NCBI GenBank assembly: GCA_009693235.1
Contig: SHXR01000001.1
Location: forward strand, 62,001-126,000
DNA: 64,000 bases
Source of the DNA: Betaproteobacteria bacterium
Lineage (GTDB): Bacteria; Pseudomonadota; Gammaproteobacteria; Burkholderiales; SG8-39
Direction of reading: 5' to 3'
The position numbers were made by a program, and so were the translations under genes. The notes beneath the pieces were generated by a model. The model saw only the letters and a program-made list of their open reading frames with translations. It searched no databases and was not told the origin of the DNA. Numbering within the stretch: the stretch's first letter is position 1; each line of letters begins with the position of its first letter. This document shows, piece by piece, positions 58,171 to 64,000 of this stretch.

Positions 58171-58973
58171 TGGCCCGTCCTCTTCGCGAAATTCCGGTTG
58201 CGGCGCTGCGGGCGATCCGGGGCCCCTTTCTTGATATCGACGATACACTCACGACCGATGGCAAGCTGACCGCGGAGGCCTATGATGCGCTGGAGCGTGC
58301 GCATCGAGTGGGCCTCCTGGGTGTGTCGGTCACTGGGCGGCCGGCGGGATGGTGCGATCACATCGCGCGCATGTGGCCGGTCGATGCGGTCGTGGGCGAG
58401 AACGGCGCGTTCTATTTTCGGCATGATGATCGCGCGCAAAAGCTGATCAAACGATTCGTCGATAATAATGCGACCCGCCGCGCCAATCGCGCACGTCTGG
58501 CGATGATTCGGGACGAGATCCTTGCTGCCGTACCAGGATACGCCGTTGCGTCCGATCAGCGCTATCGCGAAGCCGATCTGGCGATTGATTTTTGCGAGGA
58601 CGTGCCTTCCTTGCCCACTGCTGCGATTGATCAGATTGTCGCCCTCATGACCACACATGGCATGACCGCCAAGGTGAGCTCGATTCACGTCAACGGCTGG
58701 TTCGGCAGCTACAACAAACTTGGCATGACCCGCACGCTCTGTGCCGAGCAGTTCGGTATCGATCTCGATCGGTCGAGGCATGAATGGTTGTTCATCGGCG
58801 ATTCGCCTAACGATGCGCCGATGTTTGGATTCTTTCCGCATTCGGTCGGCGTGGCTAACGTGATGGATTTTCTCGGCCGGATCGACTCGCCGCCACGCTA
58901 TGTTTCTCACGGGCGCTCGGGCGACGGATTCGCCGAACTGGTCGGCCGACTCCTGGCCGCACGCGACGTCTGA
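58170..58973 (+). CDS. HAD-IIB family phosphatase
   Basis: 267 aa from ATG 58170 overlapping the glpD stop by one base. HAD motif I is DIDDTLTTDG, motif II the Thr in SVTGRP, motif III a Lys in KLGMT and motif IV GDSPNDAPM. The order fits HAD-IIB phosphatases such as sucrose-6-phosphate or mannosyl-3-phosphoglycerate phosphatase. Its place after glpD suggests a glycerol- or sugar-phosphate substrate, but this is inference. Last gene of the 52.3-59.0 kb operon. Confidence 0.85.
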   Translation: MARPLREIPVAALRAIRGPFLDIDDTLTTDGKLTAEAYDALERAHRVGLLGVSVTGRPAGWCDHIARMWPVDAVVGENGAFYFRHDDRAQKLIKRFVDNNATRRANRARLAMIRDEILAAVPGYAVASDQRYREADLAIDFCEDVPSLPTAAIDQIVALMTTHGMTAKVSSIHVNGWFGSYNKLGMTRTLCAEQFGIDLDRSRHEWLFIGDSPNDAPMFGFFPHSVGVANVMDFLGRIDSPPRYVSHGRSGDGFAELVGRLLAARDV

Positions 58974-58990
58974 GGCTGTCCCCCCCGTGA

Positions 58991-59020
58991 TTGACAGGGT
59001 TTGAAGCCGGGGCCTACACT
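58991..59020 (+). promoter_or_regulatory. Sigma70-type promoter for TRAP system 3
   Basis: TTGACA at 58991-58996 and TACACT at 59015-59020 with an 18-base spacer, in the 181-base gap between the HAD gene and the binding-protein gene. The -35 matches consensus exactly and the -10 has four of six bases. About 130 bases of leader follow before the ATG. Confidence 0.5.
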
Positions 59021-59154
59021 GCCTGACCGATGGTTGGCGGAGGAGACAAACCCTGCATGCCCGGTAAGCGAACCGTGCGCGTCGAGCGGAGGCTTCCTCT
59101 CGATCTTACGTCCGGCAAAAGTCGTTTCACTGTCCTAGTGTAGGAGGATGACAA

Positions 59155-60324
59155 ATGCAGCATCAGCGTTTTATTAGATGGACGCGCATCGCTCGCTTGG
59201 CCGGCGCCGTCGCGCTTGCTTCGGGTTTGGCGGTTACGCCAGTCGCCGCGCAGCAGGCGACGACCACCCTCAAGATGCAGGCGACTTGGCCCGCATCACT
59301 CACCTTGTACGAGAACTTCACGTACTGGGCCGAGCGGGTATCAAAACTGTCTGCCGGCACCATGAAAATCGATACGATGCCGGCCGGGCAGGTGGTGCCA
59401 CCCTTTGAGGTGCTCGACGCCACCCATAAGAAGGTAATCGACGGGGCGCATGCATGGGCCGGCTACTGGACCGGCAAGAACAAGGTATCGATCCTGTTTA
59501 CCGGTGGCCCGGGCGGCACCTTCGGCATGGACATGATCGATTACATGGGCTGGATGTATCAAGGCGGCGGCTGGGATCTCTACCAAGAGTTCTACCAAAA
59601 GATTCTTAACCTGAACGTCGTGGTCTATCCGATTCTTCCCTCTGGCCCGCAAGCCTTCGGCTGGTTCAAGCGCCCAATCAAGAACCTTGCAGACATGAAA
59701 GGCATGAAGTGCCGGCAGACCGGGATGGCGGCGGAAGTCTGGCAGCGCATGGGAATGACCACGGTCAATATGCCAGGTGGCGAGATCATTCCGGCTGCTC
59801 AGCGTGGCGTGATCGACTGCGCGGAGTGGATTGGCGGCGTTGAAGACCTGCGTCTTGGCTTCCACACGGTCTGGAAATATCACTACACGCCGGGTGTGCA
59901 TGAGAACACCACCGTCGGCGAAATCATTTTCAACGGCGATGTCTGGAAATCGCTCACCAACCAGCAGCAGGAATGGGTGAAATCGGCCGCCAATGAAACG
60001 TTCATCATCTGGTGGGCCAAATGGCAGCGGCAAAACGCCGATGCGATGAAAGAGATGCGCGAGAAACATGGCGTCCAGATTTTGCGCACGCCGACCGACA
60101 TCCTGCTGCAGTTCCTAAAAACGTGGGACGAAATCGCCAAAGAAGAGAGTGCGAAGAGCCCGTTTTTCAAGAAGGTCCTCGACTCGCAACGCGCTTACGC
60201 CGAGCTAGTGGTACCGACCAAGCGCTTCATGTTCCCGCCCTACTCGTTCGTGGCCGATTACTACTGGCCCGTAACAGCGGTGGCGCCCGCCAAACCTGCG
60301 GCGGCCCCGGCAGCGAAAAAGTAG
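59155..60324 (+). CDS. dctP: TRAP substrate-binding protein (system 3)
   Basis: 389 aa with a signal peptide ending near VAAQQ. Long DctP type, similar to receptors for 2-oxo acids or chloroaromatic/mannitol-like ligands (TakP group): GGPGGTFGMDMIDYMGWMY and MPGGEIIPAAQRGVIDCAEW are group features. GGAGGATGACAA precedes the ATG. The ending is Ala/Lys-rich (AAPAAKK). An intrinsic terminator follows, probably partial. Confidence 0.92.
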   Translation: MQHQRFIRWTRIARLAGAVALASGLAVTPVAAQQATTTLKMQATWPASLTLYENFTYWAERVSKLSAGTMKIDTMPAGQVVPPFEVLDATHKKVIDGAHAWAGYWTGKNKVSILFTGGPGGTFGMDMIDYMGWMYQGGGWDLYQEFYQKILNLNVVVYPILPSGPQAFGWFKRPIKNLADMKGMKCRQTGMAAEVWQRMGMTTVNMPGGEIIPAAQRGVIDCAEWIGGVEDLRLGFHTVWKYHYTPGVHENTTVGEIIFNGDVWKSLTNQQQEWVKSAANETFIIWWAKWQRQNADAMKEMREKHGVQILRTPTDILLQFLKTWDEIAKEESAKSPFFKKVLDSQRAYAELVVPTKRFMFPPYSFVADYYWPVTAVAPAKPAAAPAAKK

Positions 60325-60340
60325 TGGCCTTAGGGCCGGC

Positions 60341-60372
60341 AAGCGGGGCCCAAACGCCCCGCTTGTTTTTTT
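60341..60372 (+). terminator. Intrinsic terminator between binding protein and membrane subunits
   Basis: AAGCGGGGC and GCCCCGCTT form a 9-bp stem around CCAAAC, followed by G and seven T. It lies 16 bases after the dctP stop, and 75 bases before dctQ. It probably cuts most transcripts so that the binding protein outnumbers the permease. Confidence 0.9.
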
Positions 60373-60447
60373 GGTGATTCCGGCAGCATGTGAAGTGTTG
60401 CGCCGCGTCGTGCAACAATTTACCCAATATATCTAAAGGGGAGGCCA

Positions 60448-61008
60448 ATGGCCGATTCAAATCTCGCGCCAGAGTGGCTGCTTAAAATCGTTCGACGCAT
60501 CGACAGCTTCACCGACACGACCGGCACTTGGTTTGCATGGTTGGCGGTGCCGCTCGTCCTGGTCGTATCGTGGGAAGTGATTGCCCGTTATCTGTTCAAT
60601 GCGCCGACCGAGTGGGCGTTCGACGCGACCTACATGCTGTACGGCACGTTCTTCATGCTTGGCGCCGCCTACACGCTGCACAAGGGGGCACATATCCGCA
60701 CCGACTTCCTGTGGGAGAACTGGTCAGCCAAGACGAAGGGTACGATCGACGCCATTGCCTATCTGTTCCTCTTTCTGCCGGGTTTGCTGGCGTTCTTCTT
60801 GATTAGCTTCGGCGAGTTCTGGGCCTCGTTCCTGATCGGCGAGACCTCCGAGCAGACGCCCTGGCGCCCGCTCCTGTGGCCATTCAAGGGGATGGTTGCC
60901 CTGGCGATCCTGCTGCTACTCGTGCAAGGCGTGTCCGAGTTCCTGAAGAGCTGGTGGGCGGCCAAGACCGGCATCGAACTTGAGCACAAAGAGAAAATAG
61001 AGGTCTGA
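60448..61008 (+). CDS. dctQ: TRAP transporter small membrane subunit (system 3)
   Basis: 186 aa, four transmembrane segments with VSWEVIARYLFNAPTEWAFD as the DctQ signature and a longer C-terminal tail than system 1 and 2. AAAGGGGAG precedes the ATG. Followed by dctM after three bases. Confidence 0.92.
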   Translation: MADSNLAPEWLLKIVRRIDSFTDTTGTWFAWLAVPLVLVVSWEVIARYLFNAPTEWAFDATYMLYGTFFMLGAAYTLHKGAHIRTDFLWENWSAKTKGTIDAIAYLFLFLPGLLAFFLISFGEFWASFLIGETSEQTPWRPLLWPFKGMVALAILLLLVQGVSEFLKSWWAAKTGIELEHKEKIEV

Positions 61009-61011
61009 GCA

Positions 61012-62529
61012 ATGAATTCACTTGAGCTCCTCGGCCTCATCATGTTGCTCGTGATGATCGGTGTCATTTTCGTCGGCTTCCCGATCTCCTTTACGCTGCT
61101 CTTCCTCGCTTTCGTGTTCGGCTATTTCGGCCTGGGCGATATCGTATTCAGCCTGGCTTATTTCCAGACGATCGGAATGATGAAGGAGGAACTGCTGGCG
61201 GCCGTGCCACTTTTCATCTTCATGGGATTCATCACCGAGCAAGCGGGATTAATGGAACGCTTGTTCGGGGCGCTGCGCATGATGCTGGCGCCCGTTCGCG
61301 GCGCGCTCTTCCTCGTGGTGATTCTCACCTCAACCATCTTCGCGATGGCCACCGGAATCGTCGGTGCGGCAGTGACAGTGCTTGGCATTATGGCCGCACC
61401 GATCATGGTGAAGACCGGGTACGACGCCAAGTTGTCGGCTGGGGCGATCACCGCAGGTGGCACGCTGGGCATTTTGATTCCTCCGTCGGTCATGCTGATC
61501 GTCATGGGACCGGTGCTTGGCGTATCGGTGGCCGATTTGTATGCCGCGGCCTTCGGGCCCGGCTTCCTGCTCGCCAGCATGTACGTCGTTTATCTGATGG
61601 CGAGATCCATCATCAATCCGAAGCTCGGTCCGCCAGTGCCGATCGAAGAGCGTGTTTCCAGTGTCGGCGTGCTGATCAAGGAAGTGCTCATCGGCGTGGC
61701 GCCGCTTGCCGCGCTCATCGCTGCGACCCTCGGCTCCATTCTTGCCGGTGCTGCGACGCCAACCGAAGCCGCCGGCGTTGGCGCCTTGGGGGCCGTCATT
61801 CTTGCGCTGGTCTACCGCCGGTTCACCTTGGCCGGGCTGAAACAGGCATGCCTGTCGACGCTGACGACCTCGAGCATGGTGCTGTTCCTCGCCGTCACCT
61901 CGAGCATCTTTGGCGCGGTGTTCGCGCGCCTTGGCACGGCGAATTGGATCACCGAAACGATGATCGCGATGTCGTTTGGTCCGATCGTGATGCTGAGCGC
62001 CGTCGTGATCCTGCTTTTCCTACTCGGATGGCCGTTCGAGTGGCCGGCGATCATTCTCGTTTTTCTACCGGTGTTTTATCCGGTCATCGACGCGATCAGA
62101 CCGGCACTGGGTGTCTCCCTTGGAATGCCGCCGGAATACGTGATGATCTGGTTCGGAGCGTTGGTCGCGGTCGTCATGCAAACCGCTTATCTCTCGCCGC
62201 CGGTTGCGATGTCTGCGTATTACCTGCGCCAAGTGGTGAAGGACTGGTCGCTCGGGTTGATTTACAAGGGCATGTTCCAGTTCATGGTGATTCAGTGCAT
62301 CGCCATTGTCCTGCTCATCGCATTCCCGCAGATCGCCATCTGGTTCCCGCAGCAATTGCAGGATTCGCGCAATAACGAGATCCATGAACAGGTTGAAGAC
62401 AACGCCGAAAGCCTTGAGCGCGACAGCATGGAAAGCATGCAACAACAGTCAGATGAGAGCCAGAAGGCCCTCGAAAAGAGTGAAGAGGAGGCGAAGCCGC
62501 CTGCTGCCGGGGGAGCATCCAAGCAGTAG
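61012..62529 (+). CDS. dctM: TRAP transporter large permease with acidic C-terminal tail (system 3)
   Basis: 505 aa, longer than the other two DctM proteins of the window (about 435 aa). The permease domain includes GTLGILIPPSVMLIVMG and TGIVGAAVTVLG. After FPQIAIWFPQQL it continues with about 60 charged residues (Asp/Glu, Gln, Ser, Lys), likely cytoplasmic and disordered. The tail is unusual and not found in systems 1 and 2. An intrinsic terminator follows the gene. Confidence 0.92.
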   Translation: MNSLELLGLIMLLVMIGVIFVGFPISFTLLFLAFVFGYFGLGDIVFSLAYFQTIGMMKEELLAAVPLFIFMGFITEQAGLMERLFGALRMMLAPVRGALFLVVILTSTIFAMATGIVGAAVTVLGIMAAPIMVKTGYDAKLSAGAITAGGTLGILIPPSVMLIVMGPVLGVSVADLYAAAFGPGFLLASMYVVYLMARSIINPKLGPPVPIEERVSSVGVLIKEVLIGVAPLAALIAATLGSILAGAATPTEAAGVGALGAVILALVYRRFTLAGLKQACLSTLTTSSMVLFLAVTSSIFGAVFARLGTANWITETMIAMSFGPIVMLSAVVILLFLLGWPFEWPAIILVFLPVFYPVIDAIRPALGVSLGMPPEYVMIWFGALVAVVMQTAYLSPPVAMSAYYLRQVVKDWSLGLIYKGMFQFMVIQCIAIVLLIAFPQIAIWFPQQLQDSRNNEIHEQVEDNAESLERDSMESMQQQSDESQKALEKSEEEAKPPAAGGASKQ

Positions 62530-62556
62530 GGAAAAGGTTTCACAGAGTAGACCGAG

Positions 62557-62581
62557 CGGGCGCCCCGGCGCCCGTTTTTTT
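62557..62581 (+). terminator. Intrinsic terminator of TRAP system 3
   Basis: CGGGCGCC and GGCGCCCG form an 8-bp stem with a CC loop, followed by seven T, 27 bases after the dctM stop. Confidence 0.9.
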
Positions 62582-62616
62582 CCGAGCCCATGCCTGACAG
62601 TCGGCAGGAGACGCGA

Positions 62617-62844
62617 GTGAAAATCACCGCCGTCGAATCCATCCAACTCGCCGAGTTTCCCAATACGCTCGTTCAAGAAGTGGTGCGCGCGTTCTATCAC
62701 GGCTGGTACGGTGACATCGTCACGCAGTTGCCGTCCCTCAAGAATGGTCGAATCAGCGCGCCGTGCTGGCCTGGGCTCGGTACCGCGCTGCGACTGGAAA
62801 TCAAAAGGCGCAACGACGCGACCGTTCGGGTCAGTAGGCTCTAG
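62617..62844 (+). pseudogene. Internally deleted remnant of enolase-superfamily (mandelate racemase-like) gene
   Basis: GTG 62617 is preceded by GGAG. The 75-aa product joins a family N terminus (VKITAVESIQLAEFPNT) straight to a family C terminus (AFYHGWYGDIVTQLP, PGLGTALR, RRNDATVR). All of the barrel, with the catalytic Lys/Asp/Glu residues, is missing. It is best read as an in-frame deletion of most of a mandelate racemase/muconate lactonizing enzyme gene, now a 75-aa open frame. It may once have acted on the acid imported by TRAP system 3. Confidence 0.75.
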
Positions 62845-63642
62845 ATGGATGCCTGGCTACTCGTTTATGCCGCAATCGGTGCGGTCTTCGGATTTCTCGC
62901 GGGCTTGCTGGGCATCGGGGGTGGGGCGGTGTCGGTGCCGCTGACAACGATGGCCTTCGCCGCGCAGGACTTCAATCGCGAGACGATCCTGCACACTGCG
63001 TTGGGCACCGGCATGGCAACGATCGTCTTCACATCGTTCGCGAGCATGCGCGCTCACGATAAGTTGGGCGGTGTCGACTGGATCATCGTCCGTCGCATGA
63101 CGCCAGGCATTGTGATCGGTACGTTTCTCGCGACCGCCATCGCGCGCTACATCCCGACGTTTCCGCTCGCAGTGATCTTCGTGTGTTTTCTTTTCTACAT
63201 GGCCACCACGATGCTATTCAGCTGGCAACCGAAGCCATCACGCCAGATGCCGGGGACCACCGGTCAACACATCGCAGGATTCTTAATTGGCGGGGGCTCC
63301 GGCATCGTTGGTATCGGCGGCGGCGCCATTGCCACGCCTTACATGGTGTTTTGCAACGTACCGTTTCGCACCGCTATCGGAACCTCCGCGGCGCTCGGTT
63401 TGCCCATTTCAATTACGGGCACGATCGGCTACATCATCAACGGTTGGGGCCACGCCGGGCTGCCGCCCTATAGCGTCGGCTATGTGTATCTGCCGGCAAT
63501 GATCGGGTTTGTCGTCGCCAGCATGGCGGCCGCGCCGTGGGGCGCCAGCCTGTCGCATCGCTTGTCGACGAAAGTGCTGAGGAAAACCTTCGCGGTCGTC
63601 ATGTATGCACTCGTGACGAAGATGTTTTTGACGCTGTGGTAG
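62845..63642 (+). CDS. TauE/SafE family membrane permease
   Basis: 265 aa with about eight transmembrane segments and two repeats of the glycine-rich motif (LLGIGGGAVSVPL at about residues 21-33 and GSGIVGIGGGAIATPY at about 152-167). The family exports sulfite, sulfoacetate or other organic anions. The ATG directly follows the stop of the enolase remnant. No partner genes are near that would name the substrate. Confidence 0.88.
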   Translation: MDAWLLVYAAIGAVFGFLAGLLGIGGGAVSVPLTTMAFAAQDFNRETILHTALGTGMATIVFTSFASMRAHDKLGGVDWIIVRRMTPGIVIGTFLATAIARYIPTFPLAVIFVCFLFYMATTMLFSWQPKPSRQMPGTTGQHIAGFLIGGGSGIVGIGGGAIATPYMVFCNVPFRTAIGTSAALGLPISITGTIGYIINGWGHAGLPPYSVGYVYLPAMIGFVVASMAAAPWGASLSHRLSTKVLRKTFAVVMYALVTKMFLTLW

Positions 63643-63721
63643 ATCGAACGAGACCGAAAGGGATCGCGTCTTGCCTGACGGCATGTCAAGACCGACAAGG
63701 GTCGTGTTAGTTTTGCGTCGC

Positions 63722-64000
63722 TCAAACAATTCCATCTGTTTTCAGCTTGGCGATGTCCGCAGCGGTCATCTTTAGCACATCGCGCAATACCTCATCCGTA
63801 TGCTGCCCCAACACGGGCGGTGCGCTCTTGAATTCGAGTTGCGTGCCGGAGAATCGCATTGGGCTCGCGACGCCGGCGAGCTTGCCCGCGACCGGGTGAT
63901 CCAATTCGATCTTGATGTTGCGGGCGCGGACCTGCGGATCGTCGAACACCTGTGCGACCGTGTTGATCGGCCCGTTAGCGACGCCCGCCGCTTCCAGCGT
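63722..64000 (-). CDS. CoA-transferase family III (CaiB/BaiF), C-terminal part
   Basis: The frame is open to the window edge, giving the last 92 aa of a CaiB/BaiF family CoA transferase: AGVANGPINTVAQVFDDPQ, VASPMRFSGT and PVLGQHTDEVLRD are diagnostic of its C-terminal region. These enzymes move CoA between organic acids, here perhaps of those imported by the TRAP systems. It is convergent with the TauE/SafE gene. Confidence 0.9.
   Translation of the reverse strand, partial: TLEAAGVANGPINTVAQVFDDPQVRARNIKIELDHPVAGKLAGVASPMRFSGTQLEFKSAPPVLGQHTDEVLRDVLKMTAADIAKLKTDGIV

Overview
The window looks like a chromosomal segment of a betaproteobacterium, probably near Burkholderiales. GC content is high. 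It has the nadD-rsfS-rlmH-maf-rng block, an F-type atpIBEFHAGDC operon, a Bug-type tricarboxylate-binding protein, three TRAP transporters and a DUF2917 protein. This placement rests on recognised gene families and gene order, because no database search was possible. I recognised no rRNA or tRNA gene, CRISPR array, transposase or phage gene.

Layout. 1-7.0 kb: two flavin-dependent oxygenases on the minus strand, then a complete branched-chain amino-acid-type ABC transporter (substrate-binding protein, LivH, LivM, LivG, LivF). 7.2-11 kb: a broken Pro/Ala/Gln-rich envelope protein, an AroQ-like protein followed by a broken GAF protein, a Tat-exported dienelactone hydrolase and an AhpD-like protein. 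11-16.4 kb: housekeeping block (rng, maf, rlmH, rsfS, nadD; divergent nadC and a LOG-family gene). 16.4-21.2 kb: a three-subunit molybdenum hydroxylase operon ending in a frameshifted Ldh2-type dehydrogenase. 21.2-32.1 kb: catabolic and accessory genes (citryl-CoA lyase, broken amidohydrolase, degenerate EAL protein, dienelactone hydrolases, broken MFS permease, ThDP enzyme, FAH-family hydrolase, PCu(A)C copper chaperone, enoyl-CoA hydratase). 32.2-39.2 kb: two convergent TRAP systems, one with tandem paralogous binding proteins. 39.2-43.7 kb: VOC protein, three broken genes and a DUF2917 gene. 43.9-51.2 kb: ATP synthase operon with a clear terminator, then a gene-free stretch with a cluster of DnaA-box sequences. 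51.6-59 kb: cupin, then an apparent operon of Bug protein, SBP-like protein, lone molybdenum hydroxylase large subunit, frameshifted glpD and a HAD phosphatase. 59-64 kb: a third TRAP operon, a deleted remnant of an enolase-superfamily gene, a TauE/SafE permease and the end of a CoA-transferase gene.

The main unusual feature is gene decay. About ten of roughly 65 genes are broken, all of them accessory, while housekeeping genes are intact. Each of the nine frameshifts I could localise is a net loss of one base (mod 3). Each of the six in-frame nonsense codons is reachable by one C-to-T change from a Gln or Arg codon, though for one of them family memory suggests Tyr. Some frameshifts could be assembly errors, but several genes carry two or three lesions and the nonsense codons are not indel errors.

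The second theme is intergenic repeats. Four same-orientation copies of a small palindromic MITE/REP-like element occur at 8.3, 13.1, 24.7 and 35.1 kb. Long imperfect inverted repeats of purine-rich short-period sequence lie at 30.3, 49.1 and 50.7 kb. CACCAAG repeats sit in two divergent promoter regions. I did not find a convincing wholly new multi-gene system. The best candidates for new biology are the repeat family, the AroQ-like/GAF pair, the degenerate EAL protein and the DnaA-box region.
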